Of a DNA stretch of 7,375 bases, positions 1 through 5,927 are shown in pieces. Positions within the stretch are counted from its first letter, which is position 1, and each line of letters starts with the position of its first letter. This DNA comes from Methylomonas sp. (GTDB taxonomy: Bacteria > Pseudomonadota > Gammaproteobacteria > Methylococcales > Methylomonadaceae). A model generated the notes under the pieces. The model searched no databases and had not been told where the DNA came from. It saw only the letters and a program-made list of their open reading frames with translations. The translations under genes and the position numbers were made by a program. The stretch is from the NCBI GenBank assembly GCA_026988195.1, contig JALSLS010000435.1, forward strand, positions 1 through 7,375, given 5' to 3'.

Positions 1-618
1 GATAAGCCCAAGTTTCCTACCCGTATACCGATTTGGTTAGAAACCGAAGAGCAAGACGAATTTATGAGGGCTATGCGTAATTATGATGATATTCCTGAAA
101 CTATTTTTGGCCGCTCTAAAACATCATCGGTTAAGATACGCCAACGCTATGAATTACTTTTTGAATTAATCCAAAAATCAGGACTACGAATTAGCGAAGC
201 ATTGGGATTAAAAACCAGTGATGTTCGCATAGTCGATGGCGTGGCTAAATCAGTAAGAGTAATAGGGAAGGGTGATAAAGAAAGGCAGGTCCCATTGCCA
301 GAGTCTTTTGGTCGGGTATTTTCTGTATCAATTGCTGATAAATCCCGTGATGAATACCTATTTGCCAAGAAACCTGGAGGAAAACCTGTGGGACAACATG
401 CGGCTCGTGCGTATTTAAAGAAGCTGGTGGATAAAGCAGGGATTAATAAAAAGGTTACGCCGCATAAATTAAGACACACTTACGCTACACGCCTTTTAGA
501 GAAAGACGTACAATTAATTGATATACAGGCTTTGCTGGGGCATTCAAGTATTGCTACTACTCAGATTTATACGCATGCGGGGCAGGAGAGGTTGAGTAAG
601 TTGGTGGCGGATATTTAA
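1..618 (+). CDS. Tyrosine recombinase / phage-type integrase (5'-partial)
   Basis: Site-specific DNA recombinase of the XerC/D-phage integrase family, which breaks and rejoins DNA through a tyrosine. The frame is open from the first base of the window, so the first Met at base 64 is internal and the core-binding domain lies upstream. The visible 205 residues hold the whole catalytic domain. Counting from the Met at base 64, I see Arg42 in SGLRISEALGL, Lys69 in the beta-hairpin IGKGDKERQVPLP, His134 and Arg137 in PHKLRHTYATRLL, His160 in LLGHSSIATTQ and the nucleophile Tyr169 in IYTHA. All are present, so it is probably active. The spacing between the boxes is of XerC/D type, without the extra insertion typical of integron integrases. 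Its position beside a restriction-modification locus suggests it belongs to a mobile island. Its attachment site cannot be identified here. Confidence 0.93.
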   Translation, partial: DKPKFPTRIPIWLETEEQDEFMRAMRNYDDIPETIFGRSKTSSVKIRQRYELLFELIQKSGLRISEALGLKTSDVRIVDGVAKSVRVIGKGDKERQVPLPESFGRVFSVSIADKSRDEYLFAKKPGGKPVGQHAARAYLKKLVDKAGINKKVTPHKLRHTYATRLLEKDVQLIDIQALLGHSSIATTQIYTHAGQERLSKLVADI

Positions 619-669
619 ATGATCCTGTAAATATCTCTGACACAGCTTAATCGCTCTTAAATCATTTAA
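615..669. terminator. Inverted repeat between convergent genes, possible weak terminator
   Basis: The 9-base arms TTAAATGAT (615-623) and ATCATTTAA (661-669) are perfect inverted repeats. They overlap the stop codons of the convergent integrase and methyltransferase genes. The loop is long (37 bases) and the arms are AT-rich, so a stable terminator hairpin is doubtful. No stronger structure is visible in this gap. Confidence 0.2.
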
Positions 670-1966
670 TAGCTCGTTGATTAACCATCTTAACTCTTAT
701 GTTTTCAGCTGATTCCATTGCATCTATGATTTTTTCGGCCACCCCTTTTACTACTTTCACACAAACTGAATTACCAAATTGTTTATACATTTGTCCCTGA
801 GATACTGCATTAACAATGAATTCTTCAGGAAACCCCTGTAATCTCGCACATTCTCGGGAAGTTAATTTTCTTGGATTCTTACCTAGTACGGTTTGATCAA
901 TAAGTATTTCTGAGCCATCTTTATAATAACGAGCACTAATAGTATTGGTGTATTCACTGTCTTTATTAAACAGTGAATATCCAAACCCATTGCCTTTGTT
1001 TTCATGCTCCTTTTTACGTCTTTTATGACCAGCCCATAATTTATCTGAAATTGTATATTTATCATCTTCAGGATTTATTATGCTTAAATCCTGAAGAATA
1101 TCACCTACACGGGTTTGTGTTTTTGGTGCCACCGGCCACCTGAATATATCGTCATATATTGCACTTTCACCATAATAATCTTTATCAAACCCAACAATAA
1201 AAATACGCTCTCTGTTCTGAGGCGAGCCGAAATCTCCTGCGCGTAATACTTTAAAATCAACGCAGTAATTAAGGTTTTCTGACAATGCAGCCCTAGCATC
1301 TTCACTCATAGGAATATCTGAAGGCACCTCATGCTCTTGTTCACCGCGAAGGATTGCAAGAATAGTTTCTAGTGTTCTGCCTTTATCATGCCCCTTTAAC
1401 TGTTTAACATTCTCAAGAAGGAATGCTTTAGGTCGATGTTTAGATAAAATTCGCTGTATTTCAAAAAACATAGTTCCACGGGTGTCACTGAAACCTTTTT
1501 TAAGGCCTGCTTGTGAAAATGACTGACAAGGAAATCCGGCCAATAGTATATCGTGGGCTGGAATTTCAGAGGCTTTGATCTGCGTTATATCTCCTCGTGG
1601 AACTTCACCAAAATTAGCTATATAAGTCTTCTGGGAAAATTTATCCCATTCTGAAGTGAATACACATTCACCACCAAGCTGTTGAAATGGAATACGGATC
1701 CCACCAATTCCTGCAAACAGGTCGATAAATTTGAATGTGGATTTTTTTTTCTGGCTAAAGGGTGCCTTTTCTCTTAATTCCTTAAGGCTACCTTCAAGTC
1801 TACTTATATCTTGAAGTTTTTTCTGAGTAGGCTTATGCTCTCCAGTCTCCCAACCACGTACTGTTCTCTCTCCCGTAGAGTTCAATCCGAGTAAATTTGA
1901 AAACTCCGTTCGTCCAAGACCGAGTCTTTCACGAGTTTCTCTGATATATTGTGCTGCATTATCCAT
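662..1966 (-). CDS. dcm: DNA (cytosine-5) methyltransferase with N-terminal HTH domain
   Basis: Modification enzyme of the R-M locus: transfers a methyl group from S-adenosylmethionine to C5 of cytosine in the recognition site, protecting host DNA. The 434 residues carry the m5C motifs in order: I, DLFAGIGGI (82-90); IV, GFPCQSFSQAG with catalytic Cys147; VI, ENV (185-187); VIII, QNRERIF (250-256); IX, RECARLQGFP (371-380); X, QFGNSV (396-401). Residues 1-60 look like an XRE-type helix-turn-helix (RERLGLGRTEFSNLL, then TVRGWETGEHKPT), the layout of M.EcoRII and M.SsoII, which also repress their own promoters. The target region has GNGFGY followed by ISARYYKDGSEILID. From memory this is close to E. 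coli Dcm, so CCWGG or CCNGG is a reasonable but unproven guess. The gene is divergent from the restriction genes. It starts at ATG 1966, with only a poor ribosome binding site. Family confidence is very high; site specificity is inference. Confidence 0.96.
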   Translation of the reverse strand: MDNAAQYIRETRERLGLGRTEFSNLLGLNSTGERTVRGWETGEHKPTQKKLQDISRLEGSLKELREKAPFSQKKKSTFKFIDLFAGIGGIRIPFQQLGGECVFTSEWDKFSQKTYIANFGEVPRGDITQIKASEIPAHDILLAGFPCQSFSQAGLKKGFSDTRGTMFFEIQRILSKHRPKAFLLENVKQLKGHDKGRTLETILAILRGEQEHEVPSDIPMSEDARAALSENLNYCVDFKVLRAGDFGSPQNRERIFIVGFDKDYYGESAIYDDIFRWPVAPKTQTRVGDILQDLSIINPEDDKYTISDKLWAGHKRRKKEHENKGNGFGYSLFNKDSEYTNTISARYYKDGSEILIDQTVLGKNPRKLTSRECARLQGFPEEFIVNAVSQGQMYKQFGNSVCVKVVKGVAEKIIDAMESAENIRVKMVNQRAIK

Positions 1967-1978
1967 ATTTATTATTTG

Positions 1979-1987
1979 GCCTGAGGC
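1979..1987. promoter_or_regulatory. Short palindrome in methyltransferase leader, candidate operator
   Basis: GCCT-G-AGGC is a perfect 9-base palindrome 12-20 bases upstream of the methyltransferase start, downstream of its proposed promoter. It could be an operator for the enzyme's own HTH domain, or a structure near the ribosome binding region. It is short enough to arise by chance. Confidence 0.25.
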
Positions 1988-2015
1988 AATAAACTTATCC
2001 GGTTTTAGACCTGGC

Positions 2016-2021
2016 TATAAT
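2016..2021 (+). promoter_or_regulatory. Candidate -10 element for the restriction operon
   Basis: A consensus TATAAT lies 44 bases before the start of the McrB-like gene. The matching -35 region (about 1993-1998, ACTTAT) is poor, so this promoter may be weak or need an activator. It overlaps the -10 box proposed for the methyltransferase on the other strand. CCTGG, a match to CCWGG, sits at 2010-2014, directly beside it. Confidence 0.45.
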
Positions 2022-2045
2022 AACATTTCATGTAGACACAGACAA
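2017..2045 (-). promoter_or_regulatory. Candidate sigma70 promoter for the methyltransferase
   Basis: Read on the minus strand, TTGTCT (2045-2040) is followed after 17 bases by TATTAT (2022-2017), a good -35/-10 pair. Transcription would begin around 2010 and leave a leader of roughly 45 bases before the ATG at 1966. The -10 box shares five bases with the plus-strand TATAAT, so polymerase can probably occupy only one direction at a time. Confidence 0.5.
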
Positions 2046-2065
2046 GCACTTAAGGGATCACTTTT

Positions 2066-3592
2066 ATGGCCATGAATTTAACACGACTCAAAAGCTTCAG
2101 AAACTCTATTGAGTCCTTGGATAGTAGTTCAGCATTTAAAGTGAAAATGTTTGATTCAGGAGCATACTTTCAGATAGCAAACTCAAACTCACAACCACAC
2201 GATATAGGGTTTATATCTCTAAGAGATGCTTTTAAAATTATAAAGTCTAGTTATTCTGAAATATCACACTATATTGAGTGGTGCAACAAAAACCCTTCTT
2301 TAATAAAGGGTTCTTTTGATACTGAAAACGAAAATTTTAAATCTATAATTAACCGTTTTAATAACGGCAGTGATTCACCACTAACAGCAACCCACTGGAA
2401 TTACTCTGAAAAGCCATTACGAGTAATATCTGATAATTATTTCCCTAATTCAAGAATTTCTGTTGTTGGTAAAGAACAATCAAAACTATTGTTTAATGCT
2501 ATTTCTAGATTGATCTATTGTGCAAACAATATTTCTACAAATAATACTGACTTTAATAAAGAATGTCCTTTCTCATTATTAAACATTAATATCACTCTAG
2601 ATATATTAAATGATGTTATTGACCTTTATGATATTGGAAATAGCATTCCTCCAGCTTTATTGGTAAGTCCAGCTAAGCAAGGAGTTAATATCATTTACTA
2701 CGGCGCACCAGGAACAGGAAAAAGTCACACAATAGATAATGAAGTAGATGAAACAAATACTGTACGCACAGTATTTCATGCAGATACCACAAACAGTGAT
2801 TTTGTAGGTTGCCTTAAACCGGTAATGGACGACGACTCCATCAAATATGAGTTTCGCCCCGGACCATTTACCACTGCTGTTCTTAATGCTATAAAAGATC
2901 CAGAGCACCATTACTGGCTGGTTATAGAAGAAATTAACAGAGCACCTGCCGCATCTGTGTTCGGTGAAATATTTCAACTTCTGGATAGAGAATCAGGTAC
3001 TGGAAAGAGCCGTTACAGTATTACCCTTTCAGATATTGATATGCAAACCTATATCAAGGATAACTCAGGAACTGCTCTTGAAAACGGCAAACTCCAACTT
3101 CCCGGGAATCTAACTCTGCTCGCTACGATGAATAGCAGTGATCAGGCGGTAATGCCTCTTGATACAGCATTTAAACGCCGCTGGCAGTTCAGATATATTC
3201 CTCTTGATTTTAAATCATGCCATTCAGGTAACCTACAACTACCTAATATGGAAGGAGTTATAGTAAATATTAGCTGGAAAGACTTTGCGATTACAATTAA
3301 TACAATACTTACCGAACAGGGTATACCTGAAGACAGGCATTTCGGACCATTTTTCTTGTCAGAAAATGAGATATCAGATAATAAAAAAGAAGTTATGACA
3401 GGAAAGTTGTTTATGTACTTATGGGATGATGTGCTTCGTCATGGCATGAAGGAAACCGTATTCAATTCGGATATAAAAACATATGGTCAGCTGACACGCT
3501 ATTTTGATAACAAGAAAACATTCAGTGATGATTTCTATCACAAAGTGGAAGGACTAATTACTGAGCCTACAGAAGCCGATGATTCTGAGTAA
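2066..3592 (+). CDS. McrB-like AAA+ NTPase subunit of LlaJI-type restriction system
   Basis: Motor subunit expected to hydrolyse GTP (as McrB does) or ATP, and to drive the partner nuclease. In its 508 residues I see Walker A GAPGTGKS (213-220), SDFVGCLKP (244-252, the McrB-type DFVG segment), Walker B LVIEEINRA (285-293), the MNSSD sensor/signature (355-359, compare the McrB MNTAD motif) and the arginine-finger region FKRRW (369-373). After the AAA+ core comes a McrB-like GPFFL segment (427-431). The first roughly 200 residues match no domain I recognise and are the likely DNA-recognition part. The ATG at 2066 is supported by AAGGGA at 2052-2057 with an 8-base spacer; the ATG at 2072 is an alternative. 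The next gene overlaps its end by 14 bases, which implies coupled translation and a stable complex. Type IV McrBC is less likely because the partner is LlaJI-like. Confidence 0.92.
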   Translation: MAMNLTRLKSFRNSIESLDSSSAFKVKMFDSGAYFQIANSNSQPHDIGFISLRDAFKIIKSSYSEISHYIEWCNKNPSLIKGSFDTENENFKSIINRFNNGSDSPLTATHWNYSEKPLRVISDNYFPNSRISVVGKEQSKLLFNAISRLIYCANNISTNNTDFNKECPFSLLNINITLDILNDVIDLYDIGNSIPPALLVSPAKQGVNIIYYGAPGTGKSHTIDNEVDETNTVRTVFHADTTNSDFVGCLKPVMDDDSIKYEFRPGPFTTAVLNAIKDPEHHYWLVIEEINRAPAASVFGEIFQLLDRESGTGKSRYSITLSDIDMQTYIKDNSGTALENGKLQLPGNLTLLATMNSSDQAVMPLDTAFKRRWQFRYIPLDFKSCHSGNLQLPNMEGVIVNISWKDFAITINTILTEQGIPEDRHFGPFFLSENEISDNKKEVMTGKLFMYLWDDVLRHGMKETVFNSDIKTYGQLTRYFDNKKTFSDDFYHKVEGLITEPTEADDSE

Positions 3593-4868
3593 TCAAGTGA
3601 CCTGTCCTGAAATATATTTTGACAGGGCATTATTGACAAGCTTACCTGATAATCTCGCTGAAGAAATAAAAAGGCGAGGTCTTATTCTTGGCAATGAAGT
3701 TAAGAAGGTCTCTTTCGTTGGGGTGTTAATGCTGAATGTAAGTACCTATGTTTTTCTTCCTAGATCAGTGAAAAATGATATTCAGGAGCAACAACTTACC
3801 CTCGCATCAAATACCCTAAAAGCCGTAACAAAATACGGGCGGGAAGATAAAAAAAATATAGATATAATGGATGGCGGTGATGGAAAGCAGGGACTAGATC
3901 AGTTAAGTCTTATTTTCGAATTACTTGATGATTTTAGGAAAAATGGAATATATACCACCCGTAAAGATATCAGGAAACTTAATCTAGGTAAGCCCGACTG
4001 GAAAAGAACAGTTAATCGAGTAACTCCATTTCCTTCGAAGAATGGTCAACCTGTTTATTTAGATACGCATGGTATAAAAAGACAATATTTCAATAATTGT
4101 GAAATTGCAATAATTCACGCAAATATTATTCATAAACTGGATATTCAATTTTCATGGATACTAACTGGCGCACTCCAAACAATAGCTCCTGAACTCAAAG
4201 ACTATTCACCCCCAAAAGGAAATATTTCACATCAAGTATCAAAATTAACGAACGAACTTAACCAAGCTTATTCTGATCGCGATATAAGACTATTAAAGTT
4301 GCTTATAAAGTACCTAAAAAAAGATAGCGGTACTGACAGATCTGATTTTATATTAGGAGTGCAAAAATTTCATTCCTGCTGGGAACATATGCTAGGCAAA
4401 GTATTAGACCATACTGTCAATCTCAATAGAAAATTGCCTACTCCAGTTTATATAGATAAAGACGGGGAATTTATAACTGCAGATAACAAAGGTATGAGAA
4501 CAGATATTATTATGCATGACCAAAATACTAACAAATATACCATTGCTGATGCCAAGTACTATGCTGCTACAGAAGTTACCAATGCACCCGGTTGGGGGGA
4601 TATAGTAAAACAGTTATTTTATGAAAAAGCCCTGAAAACACTTGATATAGAGGCATCTATCAAGAATACATTTATTTTTCCAGGTACTGCAGGGAACTTT
4701 AAAGAAGTTAAGGTAAGAGATAGGCAGAAAAGCACAAAAACCTCCCCCATTTACATTGAAGATTTTAAACCTATATATTGCTACTACATAGACCCTATGG
4801 AGGTCATAGACCATTACCTCAAAGGGAAAAAAATGAATAAATTAACAGCTGATCTACTTCAACATTGA
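3579..4868 (+). CDS. LlaJI-family restriction endonuclease
   Basis: Nuclease subunit that, with the McrB-like NTPase encoded just upstream, should cut DNA lacking the cognate cytosine methylation. The 429 residues have the LlaJI-family features I know: a conserved middle segment KPDWKRTVNRVTPFP (138-152) followed by QPVYLD, then FHSCWEHM (264-271). The PD-(D/E)XK core follows, with Asp309 in MRTDIIM, Asp324 and Lys326 in IADAKYY, and Gln345 in DIVKQLFYEKAL. The ATG at 3579 lies inside the last codons of the NTPase gene, in a different frame; there is little ribosome binding sequence of its own, so expression probably depends on translation of the upstream gene. The N-terminal 110 residues are unassigned. 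The relatives known to me, LlaJI and BsuMI, act with two methyltransferases, whereas only one is seen here. The active-site assignment comes from motif reading. Confidence 0.88.
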   Translation: MILSNQVTCPEIYFDRALLTSLPDNLAEEIKRRGLILGNEVKKVSFVGVLMLNVSTYVFLPRSVKNDIQEQQLTLASNTLKAVTKYGREDKKNIDIMDGGDGKQGLDQLSLIFELLDDFRKNGIYTTRKDIRKLNLGKPDWKRTVNRVTPFPSKNGQPVYLDTHGIKRQYFNNCEIAIIHANIIHKLDIQFSWILTGALQTIAPELKDYSPPKGNISHQVSKLTNELNQAYSDRDIRLLKLLIKYLKKDSGTDRSDFILGVQKFHSCWEHMLGKVLDHTVNLNRKLPTPVYIDKDGEFITADNKGMRTDIIMHDQNTNKYTIADAKYYAATEVTNAPGWGDIVKQLFYEKALKTLDIEASIKNTFIFPGTAGNFKEVKVRDRQKSTKTSPIYIEDFKPIYCYYIDPMEVIDHYLKGKKMNKLTADLLQH

Positions 4869-4973
4869 ATTAAATCCTAATTACTCACATTAGTCAAACA
4901 CACCTGAAGCTGATATTTTACTGTAAATCAAAGGTGACGATGCTCAATAAAACTTATGATTATATTTTAACTA
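4869..4973. other. Intergenic region with leader signals before DUF3820 gene
   Basis: The gap holds a small hairpin, CTAAT/ATTAG (4877-4893, 7-base loop), without a T-run, so it is at best a weak terminator. A perfect 11-base palindrome, TTTAC-T-GTAAA, lies at 4917-4927 and could be an operator. A good ribosome binding site (AAGGTGA, 4931-4937) precedes an ATG at 4940. That ATG opens a 43-codon reading frame ending at 5071, out of frame with the DUF3820 gene that it overlaps. No clear promoter is visible. Confidence 0.3.
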
Positions 4974-5183
4974 ATGAACCCAGAATACTTAAAAAAACTG
5001 GTTACAGCTTCCATGCCTTACGGAAAATACAAAGGTCGAATCATCGCAGATTTACCAGGACATTACCTTAATTGGTTTGCAAGAGAGGGGTTTCCATCCG
5101 GCGAACTAGGGCAGTTATTAGCACTGATGCAGGAGCTGGATCACAACGGTCTGAAGCACCTTCTTGATCCGTTAAGAAAGTAA
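4974..5183 (+). CDS. DUF3820 family small protein
   Basis: A 69-residue cytoplasmic protein of the DUF3820 family (called putative quorum-sensing-regulated virulence factor in Pfam; true function not established). It matches the family along its whole length: MPYGKYKGRIIADLP (14-28), LNWFAREGFPSGELG (32-46) and LDHNGLKHLLDPLR near the end. It has no signal peptide or membrane segment. The start at 4974 gives the usual N-terminus of the family but has almost no ribosome binding site. The strong site lies 34 bases upstream at another ATG in a different frame, so translation may be coupled to that short leader frame. It lies just after the R-M locus on the same strand but about 100 bases away, so it is probably an independent gene. 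Confidence 0.85.
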   Translation: MNPEYLKKLVTASMPYGKYKGRIIADLPGHYLNWFAREGFPSGELGQLLALMQELDHNGLKHLLDPLRK

Positions 5184-5192
5184 TTTAATGGG

Positions 5193-5269
5193 CTAAAACA
5201 TCCCCTCCAACACCCCAAGAGTTGAGCTATTCCACCCACCCGAAAATCTCAACTCCTCTACCTCATTCC
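5193..5269 (-). pseudogene. Decayed copy of hydrolase C-terminal tail (copy C)
   Basis: Read on the minus strand, this encodes NEVEELRFSGGWNSS and then TLGVLEGMF followed by a stop (TAG, 5195-5193). It aligns with copy B (VVVELRFSGNEVNS, DILGILNDL, stop) and with the end of the membrane hydrolase (PVELNFNDPSIEGN, MPDVLGDFL, stop). At DNA level, 5239-5269 matches 5584-5615 at most positions. No start codon or hydrolase body is attached. Its first codons overlap, in another frame, the end of the 80-codon gene. It is best read as a leftover tip of a lost hydrolase gene. Confidence 0.6.
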
Positions 5270-5505
5270 CCAACATCAACTAAACCTGCCCCAAGATGCT
5301 TACAAGCATCAACCGCAACGCAGCCACTTTTACCATTTAGCCACACAACAGGCGTATGATTACTAAGAACACTAGCAGCTGTACGAGTCGTAAATAACTG
5401 TGGTTCAGCTCCAGGGTAACTATGATATTCAACTGTATCACCTATCTTAACTTTAGCATTCCACTCTTCCGTTAAATCGTTCTGTGAAATTTTACGTTGT
5501 GTCAC
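5263..5505 (-). CDS. Small conserved hypothetical protein (80 aa)
   Basis: An 80-residue soluble protein without signal peptide, membrane segment or known catalytic motif. It resembles a group of small orphan proteins that I recall from mobile elements, with the layout LTEEWNAKVKIGDTVEY near the N-terminus, then a TRTAASVLSNHTPVVWLNG core and GCVAVDAC near the end. The function is unknown. The start codon is GTG at 5505, supported by GGGAGA 6-11 bases upstream (5511-5516); no ATG fits. The gene begins 32 bases after the stop of hydrolase-tail copy B and ends inside tail copy C, so it sits exactly between two relics of the same protein. That suggests it arrived as cargo behind a hydrolase gene. 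Conservation of the central motif and the good ribosome binding site make it a real gene. Confidence 0.75.
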   Translation of the reverse strand: MTQRKISQNDLTEEWNAKVKIGDTVEYHSYPGAEPQLFTTRTAASVLSNHTPVVWLNGKSGCVAVDACKHLGAGLVDVGE

Positions 5506-5537
5506 TTTTGTCTCCCAATAATTAAAACTCTGCTGGC

Positions 5538-5639
5538 CTACAAATCATTTAATATTCCTAGAATATCAGAATTTACTTCATTCCCCGAAAACCTCAACTC
5601 CACTACCACATCACCAGGCCGCAACCAAAACTGCACCAG
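5538..5639 (-). pseudogene. Decayed copy of hydrolase C-terminal tail (copy B)
   Basis: On the minus strand this encodes LVQFWLRPGDVVVEL, then RFSGNEVNS, then DILGILNDL and a stop (TAG, 5540-5538). It matches the end of the membrane hydrolase, VVQFWLKPGDDPVEL through MPDVLGDFL. The DNA match is also strong: in 5614-5636, 21 of 23 bases equal those in the hydrolase gene around 6451-6473. Homology stops abruptly at about 5640, where the frame meets a stop codon. Nothing upstream resembles the rest of the hydrolase, so only the last 33 codons survive. Confidence 0.7.
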
Positions 5640-5738
5640 TCAAATTATGCTGTTTATTGATACCAGAGGACCCAAACCAATTAACACTTAAGATCGTCAC
5701 GAAAAGTTTTAGCATTAAAAAATTCTGGAAAAAAGCTA

Positions 5739-5814
5739 TGAACAGTGCCGGATTCGAACCGGATCATACTTTCACAAATGTGACAGTAACCATTCCCATT
5801 GGAAACAACTGCTC
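5739..5814 (-). other. tRNA-like sequence, possible degenerate tRNA
   Basis: On the minus strand a 76-base segment begins GAGCAGT and ends ACTGTTC plus A. These form a full 7-bp acceptor stem with a G3-U70 wobble and A73. The 3' half has a consensus T-arm, CCGG-TTCGAAT-CCGG, with the outermost T-stem pair mismatched. The middle is not canonical: instead of a D-arm and a 7-base anticodon loop there are two tight hairpins (TTCC/GGAA around 5804-5793, and TCACA/TGTGA around 5783-5772). No CCA is encoded; the 3' end is followed by ATAGC-type sequence and six T. A TATAGT box lies 12-17 bases upstream. G3-U70 with A73 is the alanine identity signature. It may be a decayed tRNA or a tRNA-like RNA; an ordinary working tRNA is unlikely. 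Confidence 0.4.
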
Positions 5815-5894
5815 ACAGCAAGTAAACTATAGCCCTTTTCAAAACATTTCACACAATACCATAGTAGTTATTTATATTGTCGCTTATAGAAAGG

Positions 5895-5916
5895 CTCAAT
5901 TCCACTACCTCATTCC
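5895..5916 (-). repeat. Short DNA match to the hydrolase-tail repeats (copy D)
   Basis: This 22-base stretch matches 5248-5269 (copy C) at 20 of 22 bases and copy B at 18 of 22. Read on the minus strand it encodes NEVVELS, the tail core motif, but the frame then diverges and reaches a stop at 5851-5849. It lies 11 bases upstream of the secreted-protein start, on the opposite strand. It is probably the edge of another lost copy. Confidence 0.45.
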
Positions 5917-5927
5917 AATGCTATCCA

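Larger units (their letters stand above)
5506..5927. other. 422-base stretch without an intact gene
   Basis: Besides hydrolase-tail copy B (5538-5639), the tRNA-like sequence (5739-5814) and the short repeat (5895-5916), I see no coding region. Open frames on the plus strand here have no ribosome binding sites and no protein-like composition. The block 5640-5738 is unassigned; it includes A-rich runs that read as T-runs on the minus strand, just past the tRNA-like 3' end. Confidence 0.6.

Noticed and set aside
147..479. Minus-strand open frame inside the integrase gene
   Set aside because: It lies antisense to the strongly conserved catalytic domain and has no family-like motifs.
883..1305. 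Two minus-strand open frames within the methyltransferase gene
   Set aside because: They are alternative frames of a gene with all m5C motifs in order; their composition is not protein-like.
2657..2977. Minus-strand open frame opposite the Walker A/B region
   Set aside because: It is antisense to the AAA+ core, with no ribosome binding site and no recognisable motif.
4614..4814. Minus-strand open frame opposite the nuclease 3' part
   Set aside because: It is a shadow of the LlaJI-type gene; rich in aromatic residues and Cys from antisense AT-rich DNA.
2066..4868. Type IV McrBC system that cuts methylated DNA
   Set aside because: The second gene matches the LlaJI family rather than McrC, and a cognate m5C methyltransferase is encoded next to it; cutting methylated DNA would be self-destructive.
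5739..5814. tmRNA (ssrA)
   Set aside because: The acceptor and T-arm fit the tRNA-like half, but there is no room for a mRNA-like part with a tag frame and pseudoknots in 76 bases.
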